Shown here one piece after another: positions 45,356 to 54,913 of a stretch of 64,000 bases of DNA (positions within the stretch are counted from its first letter, which is position 1; the number at the start of each line of letters is the position of its first letter). The notes under the pieces are model-generated. The model was given only the letters and a program-made list of their open reading frames with translations. It was not told the DNA's origin and searched no databases. Made by a program: the position numbers and the translations under genes. The stretch is taken from positions 1 through 64,000 of the forward strand of contig NZ_FNYZ01000002.1 of NCBI RefSeq assembly GCF_900109095.1. The letters run 5' to 3'. The stretch comes from Sphingobium sp. AP50. GTDB lineage: Bacteria > Pseudomonadota > Alphaproteobacteria > Sphingomonadales > Sphingomonadaceae.

Positions 45356-46687
45356 ATGCGAAACAGACTGACGGCCTTCATCCTGATCGGCATGGTCCTT
45401 GGGGTGCTAACGGGCTTCGTGGCCAATCAGATCGTCGGTGGCGACGCTACGCTGGCGAAGGATGTGGCAGGCTATTTCCACCTGCTGGCCGACATTTTCC
45501 TCCACCTGATCAAGATGATCATCGCGCCGCTGGTCTTTTCCACATTGGTCGCGGGCATCGCCCATATGGGCGACAGCGCCGCGCTGGGCCGCATCGGCGG
45601 GCGCGCGCTCGCCTGGTTCATCATCGCCAGCCTGATTTCGCTGACGCTGGGCCTGATCTTCGTCAACTTCTTCGAACCGGGCGCTGGCCTCAACCTCGTC
45701 CGTTCGGGCGTCGATTCGGGCGTCAGCACCGAAGCGCTCAACTTCCGCGACTTCATCCTCCACGTCTTCCCGATCTCCATGATCGGGGCGATGGCGGATA
45801 ACCAGATCCTCCAGATTGTCGTCTTCTCGCTGTTCGTCGGCGTCGCGCTGACCGCGATCGGGGAGAAGGGCAAGCCCATCGTCACCATGATCGAGGCGAT
45901 GGTCGAACTGATGCTGCAAGTGACCGGCTATGTCATGCGCGTCGCCCCCTTCGCGGTGTTCGGCGCGCTGGCCTCGTCCGTGACGGTGCAGGGCCTTGGC
46001 GTGCTCAAAACCTATGGCGCCCTGGTCGGCGAATTCTACATCGCGCTTATCTGCCTGTGGGTGCTGCTCTTCTGCGCGGGGGCGATTTTCCTCGGCAAGC
46101 GGATGTTCAAGCTGATCCGCTATGTCCGCGAACCGATCCTGATCGCCTTCTCGACCGCCTCGTCCGAAGCCGCCTATCCCAAGATGCTGGAGCAGCTCGA
46201 CCGGTTCGGCATCCCCCGCCGCATCTACAGCTTCGTGCTGCCGCTGGGCTATTCGTTCAATCTCGACGGGTCGATGATGTATTCGACCTTCGCCACCATC
46301 TTCATCGCTCAGGCCTATGGCATCGACCTGCCGATCGCGACGCAGATCACCATCCTGCTCGTCCTGATGGTCACGTCGAAGGGCATCGCCGCCGTCCCCC
46401 GCGCTTCGTTGGTGGTCGTCGCCGCAACGCTCGGCCAGTTCGACCTGCCGGTCGAAGGCATCGCCTTCATCCTCGCCGTCGATCACTTCATGGACATGGG
46501 CCGCACCGCGACCAACGTGCTGGGCAACGCCATCGCCACGTCGGTCATCACCAAGTGGGAAGGCATGCTGGAGGTCGAGGAAGATATCGACGTGCCCCAT
46601 CCCAAGGCCCCGGCCCATACCGTCGCCCATGGCCGCGCGGGACTGGAACTGGCGTCGGACATGGTGGACGACAGCCGCAAGGGATAA
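45356..46687 (+). CDS. Dicarboxylate/amino acid:cation symporter (DAACS)
   Basis: A 443-residue transporter of the glutamate/C4-dicarboxylate family. The re-entrant loop with serines appears as IAFSTASSEAAYPKML, and the TM7 motif as PLGYSFNLDGSMMYSTF. TM8 has DHFMDMGRTATNVLGNA. ATG 45356 follows a GAGGA six bases upstream; a longer start at 45320 is less likely. Substrate could be a C4-dicarboxylate, glutamate or aspartate. Confidence 0.93.
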   Translation: MRNRLTAFILIGMVLGVLTGFVANQIVGGDATLAKDVAGYFHLLADIFLHLIKMIIAPLVFSTLVAGIAHMGDSAALGRIGGRALAWFIIASLISLTLGLIFVNFFEPGAGLNLVRSGVDSGVSTEALNFRDFILHVFPISMIGAMADNQILQIVVFSLFVGVALTAIGEKGKPIVTMIEAMVELMLQVTGYVMRVAPFAVFGALASSVTVQGLGVLKTYGALVGEFYIALICLWVLLFCAGAIFLGKRMFKLIRYVREPILIAFSTASSEAAYPKMLEQLDRFGIPRRIYSFVLPLGYSFNLDGSMMYSTFATIFIAQAYGIDLPIATQITILLVLMVTSKGIAAVPRASLVVVAATLGQFDLPVEGIAFILAVDHFMDMGRTATNVLGNAIATSVITKWEGMLEVEEDIDVPHPKAPAHTVAHGRAGLELASDMVDDSRKG

Positions 46688-46706
46688 GGCACCGCCCTAC
46701 GGCCCA

Positions 46707-46749
46707 AATGAAAAGCGCCTCCGGTCCCATCGACCGGAGGCGCTTTTCA
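46707..46749. terminator. Bidirectional terminator, 19-bp perfect stem
   Basis: ATGAAAAGCGCCTCCGGTC (46707-46725) pairs perfectly with 46731-46749 around CCATC. The arms end in A-run and T-run, so it serves both the DAACS gene and the convergent bestrophin gene. Confidence 0.95.
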
Positions 46750-46751
46750 TG

Positions 46752-47636
46752 TCACCACAACACGCCGCGCACCGGCTGCATCGGTTCCGGCGCAGGATCG
46801 CCGATCGACTGGAGCAGATCGATCTCGATCGTGCGGCACATGGCGGTCAGCGGCACGTCATGCACGCTGTCGGCAAAGGGATCGGTCAGGTCGTCGCCGA
46901 TCCGCAGCACGGTCATGAACATGAAGCCCGCCACCGTCGAACCCAGCGGCGTCGCGAACCCCAGCGATTCTACCAGCCCGATCGGCAGCAGGATGCAGAA
47001 CAGATGGGTGAAGGCGGTCGGGATGAAGCGATATTGGTATGGCAGCGGCGTATTCTTGATCCGCTCCATGCCGCCCTGCGCATTGGCGATGTCGACCAGC
47101 ACGCGCTCCATCTGCGCCTGCTGGATAGTGTCGATCCAGCCTTCCCGACGGGCCAGGTCGATCCGCCGCCCGGTACTGTCCAGCAGGCCGTTCGCCGGAT
47201 TGGTGCGGGCCAGCGCCTTGCCCTTATCCTCGTCCCGCAGGAAGCCGGTCACTTCCTCACCGATCGGCTGGCGGCGCAGCTGACAGCGCAGCGCATTCAC
47301 ATAAGCGATCTGGCGCTTGACGATCTCGCGCTTCAGGTCGCGGCCTTCCGGGTCGGGCAGGAAATTGCGGGCGGCGCGCGACAGGCTGCGCGACGCATTG
47401 ATCATCGCCCCCCACAATATCCGCCCTTCCCACCAGCGCTGATAGCTGCTGTTCGACCGGAAACCCAGAAACAGCGCCAGCGCCGAGCCGAAGATGGTCA
47501 GCGGCAGCGAGGGCGCCTTGAACGGCAGCAGATAATAAGCGATCGTAACCGCACAGTCCCAGACGAACAGCGCGGTCAGCGGCTTCCACACTTCGGAAGC
47601 GATCCGGCGCATACTGGGGACGGCATCGACGATCAT
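46752..47636 (-). CDS. Bestrophin-family anion channel
   Basis: A 294-residue protein of the bestrophin (formerly UPF0187) family. It has hydrophobic segments at both ends and the family's FRSNSSYQRWWEGR and PLPYQYRFIPTAFTHLFC pieces. Bacterial members form pentameric channels with ion selectivity that differs from human chloride channels. ATG 47636 is used because an upstream reading includes non-conserved residues. It separates two DAACS genes. Confidence 0.92.
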   Translation of the reverse strand: MIVDAVPSMRRIASEVWKPLTALFVWDCAVTIAYYLLPFKAPSLPLTIFGSALALFLGFRSNSSYQRWWEGRILWGAMINASRSLSRAARNFLPDPEGRDLKREIVKRQIAYVNALRCQLRRQPIGEEVTGFLRDEDKGKALARTNPANGLLDSTGRRIDLARREGWIDTIQQAQMERVLVDIANAQGGMERIKNTPLPYQYRFIPTAFTHLFCILLPIGLVESLGFATPLGSTVAGFMFMTVLRIGDDLTDPFADSVHDVPLTAMCRTIEIDLLQSIGDPAPEPMQPVRGVLW

Positions 47637-47776
47637 GCAAAACTCCTGATAGTGAACCGGCGCAACGCCTAATGGCCCGCAAATGCTCCCTTGATGCCAT
47701 AGCGAAACGAAACATTGCTGCGACTGCAACCTGCACAGTTGCGGGTCGTTGAACAACAATCGAGCGGGAGACAGGC

Positions 47777-49090
47777 ATGACCGGCGACACAACTGAAGCA
47801 GGCGAAAAGAAAGCGGCCCTGTCGCTCCAGTGGCAGATGCTGGCCGGCTTTCTGACCGGCCTGATCGTCGGCCTCATCGTCTATATGACCGCGCCCGACG
47901 CTCGCTGGGTCGATGCCGTCACCACCTATGTCACCGGCCCCATCGGGCAGATTTTCCTGCGGCTGCTGTTCATGCTGGTCATTCCGCTGCTGGTCTCCGC
48001 GTTGATCGTGGGCATCGCGGAAATGGGCGAATTGCGATCGCTCCGCCGCGTGGGCGTGCGAACATTGATCTACACGCTGATCGTGTCGGGCATCGCCGTG
48101 GTGGTCAGCCTGTTGCTGGTGAACCTGCTGCGCCCCGGCGCCGGGGTCGATCCCGCCCAGGCGCAAGCCCTGCTCGCCGATGCCGGGCAAGGCGCAAAGG
48201 CGATCCTCGACCGGGGCGGCGAAACCCCGTCGGGCATGGAAGCCCTGCTCAACATCATCCCGCAGAACATCATCAAGGCCATGGCCGATAATGACATATT
48301 GGCGGTGATGGTCTTCGCCCTCTTCTTCGGCATCGGACTGGTGCTGGTACAGACGAAGGAAACGAAGCTGCTGCTCAGCGCGATGGAGGGGCTGTTCGAG
48401 GTGACGATGCGGCTGATGGGCATCGTCATCCGGCTGGCCCCGATCGCCATCGCCTGCTTCATGTTCAACCTTGCCGCGCAATTCGGCTGGGATTTGCTGA
48501 TCCGCCTGTCCGCCTATGTCGGCGTCGTGCTGCTGGCGCTCGCGCTCCAGATGTTCGGCGTCTATTCGCTGCTGATCGCCTTCGTGGCGCGCCGGTCGCC
48601 GCTGCGCTTCTTCGCGGCGGTGCAGGAAGCCAGCGTCATGGCCTTTGCCACCGCCTCCTCCAACGCCACCCTGCCCACCGCCATCCGCGTGGCGGAGGAC
48701 AAGCTGCACCTGCCCCGCCGCATCGCCCGCTTCGTCCTGACCATCGGCGCAACCGCCAACCAGAATGGCACGGCGATGTTCGAGGGGATTACCGTCATCT
48801 TCCTTGCGCAATTTTTCGGCGTCGACCTGTCGCTCAGCCAGCAATTGATGGTGATGCTGGTGTGCATCCTTGGCGGCGTCGGCACGGCGGGCGTGCCCGC
48901 CGGATCGCTGCCGGTCGTGGCGATGATCCTGGGCATGGTCGGCGTGCCACCCGAAGGGATCGGACTGGTGCTGGGCGTCGACCGCTTCCTCGACATGTGC
49001 CGCACCGCGCTCAACGTGACGGGCGATCTGGTGGCTGCTACGGTGATATCCGCCGGTGAAGAAGACGGACGACTGGCGGCGCAAGCATGA
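47777..49090 (+). CDS. Dicarboxylate/amino acid:cation symporter (DAACS), second copy
   Basis: A 437-residue member of the same family as 45356-46687 but clearly diverged: TM7 reads TIGATANQNGTAMFEG, the common NxNGTA form, and the hairpin has AFATASSNATLPTA. TM8 has DRFLDMCRTALNVTGD. The two copies therefore likely handle different substrates. Its stop overlaps the next start (ATGA). Confidence 0.93.
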   Translation: MTGDTTEAGEKKAALSLQWQMLAGFLTGLIVGLIVYMTAPDARWVDAVTTYVTGPIGQIFLRLLFMLVIPLLVSALIVGIAEMGELRSLRRVGVRTLIYTLIVSGIAVVVSLLLVNLLRPGAGVDPAQAQALLADAGQGAKAILDRGGETPSGMEALLNIIPQNIIKAMADNDILAVMVFALFFGIGLVLVQTKETKLLLSAMEGLFEVTMRLMGIVIRLAPIAIACFMFNLAAQFGWDLLIRLSAYVGVVLLALALQMFGVYSLLIAFVARRSPLRFFAAVQEASVMAFATASSNATLPTAIRVAEDKLHLPRRIARFVLTIGATANQNGTAMFEGITVIFLAQFFGVDLSLSQQLMVMLVCILGGVGTAGVPAGSLPVVAMILGMVGVPPEGIGLVLGVDRFLDMCRTALNVTGDLVAATVISAGEEDGRLAAQA

Positions 49091-49704
49091 TGGCGCGCCT
49101 CGCCGCCGCGATCGTCGCGCTGACGGCGCTGGCGGGCCTCTGCGTCCAGTTCGACGCCACGTTGGCGCAGACCGGATCGATCGGCGAAACGCTGTGGACG
49201 CTACTGCGCTTCTTCACCATCTGGGCCAATATCCTGGTCGTCATCACATTCGGGTCGATCGTGCTCGGGCGGCATGTGTCGCCTCGCCATGTAGGCGGCA
49301 CGGTATTGGCGATCCTGCTGGTCGGCATCATCTATGGTCTACTGCTGCGCGGCCTTCTGTCGCTCAGCGGTGGCGCATTGCTGGCCGACACGCTGCTGCA
49401 CAAGGTGACGCCGCTGCTGGCGCCGCTCTGGTGGATCGTCTTTGCCCGCAAGGGGCAACTGAGCCGCCGCGATCCCTGGATCTGGGCAATCTTTCCGGCC
49501 GCCTATCTGCCCTACGCCCTGGTGCGCGGCATGGCGGAGGGGGCCTATGCCTACCCGTTCATCAATGTCACGAAGCTGGGCGGTGGGCAGGTCGCGATCA
49601 ACGCGCTGCTGATCGCGACCGGCTTCGTGCTGGCGGGCTATGCGCTGGTCTGGATCGACGGACGGTTCAGCGGGCCGCCTTCGCGGCTTCGCTCCACCAG
49701 ATAA
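49087..49704 (+). CDS. Pr6Pr-family membrane protein
   Basis: A 205-residue protein with six membrane segments; the family was named for FAR-17a/AIG1-like six-span proteins with conserved prolines. Pieces such as LRFFTIWANILVV, LLHKVTPLLAPLWWIVF and FPAAYLPYALVRG are typical. No reaction is known for bacterial members. Translationally coupled to the symporter upstream. Its last 38 bases overlap the end of the convergent reductase gene. Confidence 0.85.
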   Translation: MMARLAAAIVALTALAGLCVQFDATLAQTGSIGETLWTLLRFFTIWANILVVITFGSIVLGRHVSPRHVGGTVLAILLVGIIYGLLLRGLLSLSGGALLADTLLHKVTPLLAPLWWIVFARKGQLSRRDPWIWAIFPAAYLPYALVRGMAEGAYAYPFINVTKLGGGQVAINALLIATGFVLAGYALVWIDGRFSGPPSRLRSTR

Positions 49705-50236
49705 GGTTTTTCGCAAAACCGGCAAAGCCGCGTTCCAGCGCCGCGCCGCTATCCCCTTGCGGCTGCGCCTGTTCGTCCAGCGTCTGACCGATCTGGCCGA
49801 CGCTCAGCCGCTCCGGCACTACCGCCATGCCCATGGCCGACAGCGTCACCGTCCAGTCGGCATGACTGTTCACACCGGCAAAGCGCCCCATCGAGTAACT
49901 GGCGATGGCGGCGGGGCGACGATCGAATTCCTTCAGATAATGATCGACCAGATTCTTGAGACCCGGCTGCATGCCGCGATTATATTCGCCCGCCACGAAA
50001 ACGAAGGCATCCGCGGCGGACAGGCGATCGGCGATCTGCGTCATGGCGGCGGGCGCCTCACCGGCGGGATAGTCACTGTAGCGCAGGTCGAGCATCGGCA
50101 GGTCGATCGCCTTGGCATCGACCAGATCGGCCTTGTGGCCCAGCCCTTCGAAACCCCGGATCAGATAGTCGGCCAGCCTTATGCCCAGCCGCCCCCGCCG
50201 ATAGGAACCGTAAAGAACGAGGATATCGAGCGCCAT
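49667..50236 (-). CDS. NADPH-dependent FMN reductase-family flavoprotein
   Basis: A 189-residue flavodoxin-like protein. The FMN phosphate loop is LYGSYRRGRLGIRLA; a second FMN contact is FVAGEYNRGMQPGLKNLVDH. Relatives reduce FMN, azo dyes, chromate or quinones. ATG 50236 opens the domain. It is convergent with the Pr6Pr gene and overlaps it by 38 bases, so the two 3' ends constrain each other. Confidence 0.92.
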   Translation of the reverse strand: MALDILVLYGSYRRGRLGIRLADYLIRGFEGLGHKADLVDAKAIDLPMLDLRYSDYPAGEAPAAMTQIADRLSAADAFVFVAGEYNRGMQPGLKNLVDHYLKEFDRRPAAIASYSMGRFAGVNSHADWTVTLSAMGMAVVPERLSVGQIGQTLDEQAQPQGDSGAALERGFAGFAKNLIWWSEAAKAAR

Positions 50237-50298
50237 GCCAAGCCTTCCCTGATGTGAAGGAGTGGTCTTCGCATCGCCGCGTCGAGCGCGCAACAGTT

Positions 50299-50368
50299 CG
50301 TCATTGCGAGCGCAGCGAAGCAATCCAATGGCGCTCCCATGGATTGCTTCGCTGCGCTCGCAATGACG
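50299..50368. repeat. 29-bp perfect inverted repeat, family E
   Basis: Arms 50299-50327 and 50340-50368 are exact complements beginning CGTCATTGCGAGCGCAGCGA, with a 12-base loop. This palindrome type is common in proteobacterial intergenic spaces. It separates the reductase gene from the small helical protein gene. Confidence 0.95.
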
Positions 50369-50377
50369 ATTATGGTG

Positions 50378-50560
50378 TCAGCGCAGCTTGGCGATGTTCA
50401 GCCCGTCCTGCTTGGCACGGGCCTTGGTCGATTCCTCGCTGCGGGTCAGCGCCTTGGCGATCGCCTTGAGCGCCATGCCCTTCTTGGCCAGCGTATGCAG
50501 CTTCTGGATCTCTTCCTGAGTCCAGGGCTGCTTGTGCCGTTCGAAGCGATCGCCTGCCAT
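50378..50560 (-). CDS. Small SANT/Myb-like helical DNA-binding candidate
   Basis: A 60-residue protein, HKQPWTQEEIQKLHTLAKKG then MALKAIAKALTRSEESTKAR, that looks like a single SANT/Myb-type or GcrA-type helix-turn-helix: Trp near the start, acidic first helix, basic third helix. ATG 50560 is preceded by GGAAAA. A regulator role is inference from the fold. It lies between two large palindromes. Confidence 0.75.
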   Translation of the reverse strand: MAGDRFERHKQPWTQEEIQKLHTLAKKGMALKAIAKALTRSEESTKARAKQDGLNIAKLR

Positions 50561-50579
50561 GATTTTTTCCTTTGTCGCC

Positions 50580-50655
50580 GCACCGGCCCTCTCCCCCACC
50601 CGACCACCCAACGGCAGTATCATATGGGTGGTCGGGTGGGGGTGAGGGCCGGTGC
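50580..50655. repeat. 31-bp inverted repeat, family D copy 2
   Basis: Arms 50580-50610 and 50625-50655 start GCACCGGCCCTCTCCCCCAC and match with one mismatch; the core is shared with 40411-40564, but the AGAGTCTGTTTGGAA outer ends are absent. It lies between purA and the small gene downstream of it. Confidence 0.9.
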
Positions 50656-50689
50656 CGATCCGTTTCAGCTTAGCTGAAACCCAAAAAGA

Positions 50690-51979
50690 TCAATCCGCGA
50701 ACGGATCGCGGACGAGGATCGTGTCGTCGCGTTCGGGAGAAGTGGACACGAGCGTGACCGGGCAACCGATCAGTTCCTCGATGCGGCGGATATATTTGAT
50801 CGCCTGCGCCGGCAATTCGGCCCAGCTGCGCGCGCCGGCCGTGGTCTCGCTCCAGCCACCGATCCTTTCATAGATCGGCTCGGCCTTCGCCTGATCCTGC
50901 GCATGGGCGGGCAGATAGTCGAACGTCTGGTCGCCAATCTTGTAGCCGACGCAGATTTGCAGCTCTTCAAAGCCGTCCAGCACGTCCAGCTTGGTCAGCG
51001 CGATGCCGGTCACGCCCGACACGGCGACCGACTGGCGCACCAGCACCGCGTCGAACCAGCCGCAGCGGCGCTTGCGGCCGGTGACGGTGCCGAATTCATG
51101 GCCCCGCTCACCCAGACGCTGGCCCACATCATTTTCCTGCTCGCTGGGGAACGGGCCGGAGCCGACGCGCGTGGTATAGGCCTTGACGATACCCAGCACG
51201 AAGCCTGCCGCATTGGGGCCAAGACCGGTGCCGCTCGCCGCCGTGCCCGCCACCGTGTTGGAGGAGGTGACGAAGGGATAGGTGCCATGGTCGATGTCGA
51301 GCAAAGTCCCCTGCGCGCCTTCGAACAGGATGCGCTGGCCCGCTGCCTTCGCCTTGTTCAGCGTCAGCCAGACGGGCTTGACGAAGGGCAGGATGAATTC
51401 GGCGATTTCGGTCAGGTCCGCCATCAGCTGCGCACGATCGATCGGCGCTTCGCCGAAACCGGCGCGCAGCGCATCATGATGCGCGGTCAGACGGTCGATC
51501 TGAAGGTCCAGATCGTCGAGGTGGGCAAGGTCGCACACGCGAATGGCGCGACGGCCGACCTTGTCCTCATAGGCCGGGCCGATGCCGCGACGGGTGGTGC
51601 CGATCTTGCCCGCGCCCGATGCATCTTCGCGCAGGCCGTCAAGGTCGCGGTGGAAGGGCAGGATCAGCGGGCAGGTTTCGGCGATCTGGAGATTGTCGGG
51701 ATTGATCTCGACCCCCTGCCCCTTCAGCTTCGCGACCTCGTCGCGGAAGTGCCAGGGGTCCAGCACCACGCCATTACCGATGACGCTGAGCGTGCCGCGC
51801 ACGATGCCCGACGGCAGCAGCGACAGCTTGTAGACCTTCTCGCCCACCACCAGCGTATGGCCGGCATTATGGCCGCCCTGGAAACGGGCGACGACGTCGG
51901 CGCGTTCCGACAGCCAGTCGACGATCTTGCCTTTGCCTTCGTCGCCCCACTGAGCGCCGATCACGGTCACATTTGCCAC
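50690..51979 (-). CDS. purA: Adenylosuccinate synthetase
   Basis: A 429-residue GTP-dependent enzyme joining IMP and aspartate on the way to AMP. The N-terminal signature is [17 protein letters not shown]; the catalytic GHNAGHT and the GTP-site GLGPNAAG region are present. Start is GTG 51979, with GGAGGA eight bases before it; an in-frame upstream reading has no ribosome site. Together with guaA the window carries both branch enzymes from IMP/XMP. Confidence 0.96.
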   Translation of the reverse strand: MANVTVIGAQWGDEGKGKIVDWLSERADVVARFQGGHNAGHTLVVGEKVYKLSLLPSGIVRGTLSVIGNGVVLDPWHFRDEVAKLKGQGVEINPDNLQIAETCPLILPFHRDLDGLREDASGAGKIGTTRRGIGPAYEDKVGRRAIRVCDLAHLDDLDLQIDRLTAHHDALRAGFGEAPIDRAQLMADLTEIAEFILPFVKPVWLTLNKAKAAGQRILFEGAQGTLLDIDHGTYPFVTSSNTVAGTAASGTGLGPNAAGFVLGIVKAYTTRVGSGPFPSEQENDVGQRLGERGHEFGTVTGRKRRCGWFDAVLVRQSVAVSGVTGIALTKLDVLDGFEELQICVGYKIGDQTFDYLPAHAQDQAKAEPIYERIGGWSETTAGARSWAELPAQAIKYIRRIEELIGCPVTLVSTSPERDDTILVRDPFAD

Positions 51980-52203
51980 AGATACAGTCCTCCGCCCGCC
52001 GCGCGGACCGGCCATGCCCTTCGACGGGACTCGGCATGCCGGTAGGATAGAGCGGGCGCGCCGACCTTGGTCATGGGCACCCTATGCGGGGCGCGCGTTA
52101 CCCGCACGGGCGCGGCGCGTCAAGGCGGGAGGGATTACACTTTGATACAGCGCAGCGGGTTTACGACGGCTTGTCACCCGACAATCATAGGCGCGGGGCG
52201 GAC

Positions 52204-53112
52204 ATGAGGACGAAGATGATGCGTGGACGACTTTCCCTATTCCTGATCCCTGCGCTGCTGACGGCCAGCGCCGCCGACGCGCAGACGCTGCGCGAACGCT
52301 GGCGCGCGCGTCTGGCCGAAGGGCAACAAAGCGCACCGGGCGGGCAGGCCATGGCCTATGGCAAGGATGCGCTCCAGTCGCTCGACTATTGGCCGGGCAA
52401 GGGCATGAAGCCGCCACTCCTTGTGTTCGTCCATGGTGGCGGCTGGAAGCGCGGCGACAAGGATAATGCCACCGGCACGACCAAGGTCGATCATTATACC
52501 GGCCTTGGCTATGCCTTCGCCTCGATCAATTATCGGCTGGTGCCCGACGCCACGGTGGAGCAGCAGGCACAGGATGTGGCGGACGCGATCGCCCATCTGC
52601 GCGGCAAGGCGGGAGCACTGGGCTTCGATCCCGATCGGATCGTCCTGATGGGCCACAGCGCGGGCGCGCATCTGGTGGCGCTGGTCGGCACCGACATGCG
52701 CTATTTCGCCAAGGCCGGATTACAGCCCGATGCGGTGAAAGGCGTCATCCCGCTCGATGGCGCCGCCTATGATGTTGCCCGACAGATGCAGGAAGGCGGC
52801 CGCGCCATGGCCGGAACTTATCAACAGGCCTTTGGCACCGATCCGGCCCGACAGAAATCGCTGTCGCCAACATTGCAGGCAGCAAAGCCCAACGCCCCCG
52901 CCTTCCTGATCCTGCATGTCGACCGGACGGACGGCACCGCCCAGTCCAACGCTCTCGCCGCCGCGCTCAAGCAAGCCGGCACCCCGGCCGAGGTCCATGC
53001 GCTGGAAGGGCGCGGCCTGCGCGGCCATATGCAGATCAACCGATCGATGGGCGACCCCGCTTATCCGGGCACGGCTATAGTCGACGCATGGCTGAAGCAG
53101 CTTCTGGGTTAG
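52204..53112 (+). CDS. Exported alpha/beta hydrolase
   Basis: A 302-residue protein with a signal peptide (LFLIPALLTASAADA-QT). The oxyanion HGGGW and nucleophile GHSAGAH are clear, the layout of hormone-sensitive-lipase-like carboxylesterases and kynurenine-formamidase-like enzymes. The catalytic His is likely in GRGLRGHMQIN. Substrate unknown; export suggests an ester from outside or the periplasm. Confidence 0.9.
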   Translation: MRTKMMRGRLSLFLIPALLTASAADAQTLRERWRARLAEGQQSAPGGQAMAYGKDALQSLDYWPGKGMKPPLLVFVHGGGWKRGDKDNATGTTKVDHYTGLGYAFASINYRLVPDATVEQQAQDVADAIAHLRGKAGALGFDPDRIVLMGHSAGAHLVALVGTDMRYFAKAGLQPDAVKGVIPLDGAAYDVARQMQEGGRAMAGTYQQAFGTDPARQKSLSPTLQAAKPNAPAFLILHVDRTDGTAQSNALAAALKQAGTPAEVHALEGRGLRGHMQINRSMGDPAYPGTAIVDAWLKQLLG

Positions 53113-53152
53113 CCCCCTCGCTTTCCCGCGCCGCGCGGGCTACAAAAAATGC

Positions 53153-53584
53153 ATGGCGAAGGCAGAGCAGATCGCAATCCGCTTGCGCATCATCATCGAA
53201 CAACCGGTGATCGGCGTGCGCCACAGCCTGCAAGCGAAGGATGAGCAACCGCTCGATCCGAAGACCTCGCAGGCCGGCGAACCGCTGTCCTTCGACCTGC
53301 CGATCCGCATCGCGCCCGGCCCGAAATTTTTCGGTGATCAGGTCCGTCGCGAAGGGCCGGTGCGGCGCTTTATCTATATCCGCATCGGCCAGTTGGCTGG
53401 CGATCCGGCCTCAGACTGGTCCCGCCGGATGAAGATCGACATTCACGATCTGGATGAGACGCTGCTGGCCCGTGCGATCGAGACAGGCGGCATCATCGAA
53501 ATAATGGTGAACGGCACCGGCAAGGACGGCACCCCCGCCTGCGCCACGGTGCCACCCATCCGCCGTCAACTGGCCGAACGCTGA
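53153..53584 (+). CDS. DUF5990-family protein (name recalled)
   Basis: A 143-residue soluble protein. It reads as a beta-rich fold: IRLRIIIEQPVIGVRHSLQ, LSFDLPIRIAPGPKFFGDQ, RRFIYIRIGQLAGD. I associate this pattern with DUF5990, without a known function. ATG 53153 lies 40 bases after the hydrolase stop, so the two may share a transcript. The 3' end is seven bases from the convergent hisZ end. Confidence 0.75.
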   Translation: MAKAEQIAIRLRIIIEQPVIGVRHSLQAKDEQPLDPKTSQAGEPLSFDLPIRIAPGPKFFGDQVRREGPVRRFIYIRIGQLAGDPASDWSRRMKIDIHDLDETLLARAIETGGIIEIMVNGTGKDGTPACATVPPIRRQLAER

Positions 53585-53591
53585 ACCCGGA

Positions 53592-54722
53592 TCAGTAAGC
53601 GCGCGGCTCCGCCCCATCCAGCCAGTGCGAACAGCGCTGCGCCGCACCATCTTCCCCTTCGGACAAGGCCGCGACCGTGTGCCAACCTTCGGCCCGCAAT
53701 TGCGCGGCGCGCACGGCATCGGCCCCCAGCGGCAGGAACAGGCGCTTGGGGCTATCGCCGCCAAAGCCCGCGTCGATCAGCGGATCGGGATAGAGCGAAA
53801 AGCCCATGGCCGGTTCGTCCGCCCCATCGGCCCGCGCAATGGCATAGCTGCCGCCACGGCCGATCTCGCCGATGAATCCCTCGGCAAAGATGGAGAAGCC
53901 GAACCAGTTCTGGAATTCGAAGCCATGCCGCTCGGTCGGATCGAGCGTCAGCGTGATGTCCCAGCCGATCGGCTTCGCGATCGCGCGCAGGCCCGCAATG
54001 CGGCTGTCGATTGCGCCGCCGATGCTGGCGCTGAACGCTTCCAGCCGCTCCATCGCCGCATGGAAAGGACCGGTCGCCTCGATCAGCGGCAGATAGGCCG
54101 CCGCCGCCGGGCTGATCGCCACCAGCGCGCCCGCATCCTTGGCGTCCAGTTCGGTGCGCACAGCCTCCACCTCATTGGGGGCCAGCGGCAGCGGCCCGGC
54201 GGCCAGCGCGTCGATCAGATCGGGCAAGGTGAAATCGATGGTGATGCCGATCACGCCAGCCGCCTGCAACGCCTCGATCGCGATATTGACGATCTCGACC
54301 GCAGCGGCCGCGCTATCGCTACCGATCAGTTCGGCGCCAAGCTGCATCTTCTCCCGCTCGGGGCGCAACTGGCTCGCCTTCTGGCGAATTACCGGCCCGG
54401 CATAGGACAGCCGCAACGGCCGCGGCGCGGCGCGCAGGCGAGTGGCGGCGATCCGTCCGACCTGCGCCGTCATGTCCGGACGAAAAGCCAAAGTGCGCTG
54501 CGACACCGGATCGACCACGCGCACCAGATCCTGCGCGCGCATCGATTTGAGCCGCTGCGTCAGCGTATCCTCAAACTCCGCGAGCGGCGGCATGACCCGT
54601 TCATAACCATGGGTCGCCACCGTATCCAGCACGCGACGCGCCAGACGCGCAGAAGCTTCGGCCTGCGGCGGCAGGCGGTCGGATAATCCTTCGGGAAGAA
54701 GGCCGGGCGGGATCATGGTCAT
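53592..54722 (-). CDS. hisZ: ATP phosphoribosyltransferase regulatory subunit
   Basis: A 376-residue HisRS-like protein lacking aminoacylation, which activates the short HisG. The class II synthetase motifs remain as PPLAEFEDTL, LAFRPDMTAQVGRI and LSYAGPVIRQ, with GEIGRGGSYAIA near the end. ATG 54722 is used (AAGGG eight bases upstream); a second ATG at 54716 is equally possible. hisG is not in the window. Confidence 0.92.
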   Translation of the reverse strand: MTMIPPGLLPEGLSDRLPPQAEASARLARRVLDTVATHGYERVMPPLAEFEDTLTQRLKSMRAQDLVRVVDPVSQRTLAFRPDMTAQVGRIAATRLRAAPRPLRLSYAGPVIRQKASQLRPEREKMQLGAELIGSDSAAAAVEIVNIAIEALQAAGVIGITIDFTLPDLIDALAAGPLPLAPNEVEAVRTELDAKDAGALVAISPAAAAYLPLIEATGPFHAAMERLEAFSASIGGAIDSRIAGLRAIAKPIGWDITLTLDPTERHGFEFQNWFGFSIFAEGFIGEIGRGGSYAIARADGADEPAMGFSLYPDPLIDAGFGGDSPKRLFLPLGADAVRAAQLRAEGWHTVAALSEGEDGAAQRCSHWLDGAEPRAY

Positions 54723-54913
54723 GGGACAGGCCCTTAACGCGCTCCATCGGGCTGCGCGAGCAATTTTAGGGCTTGCTTGACCGCGTATGCACGGCTCAAC
54801 GCTGACTTCGGAAAATTTCCGCAAGCGATTGATCATCTTTGAATAGGTTGACTAATGTGTCGGCAATCGACCTTGCCGTTGCATCGGTCAACGCCGTGCC
54901 ATTGGAGAATGAC

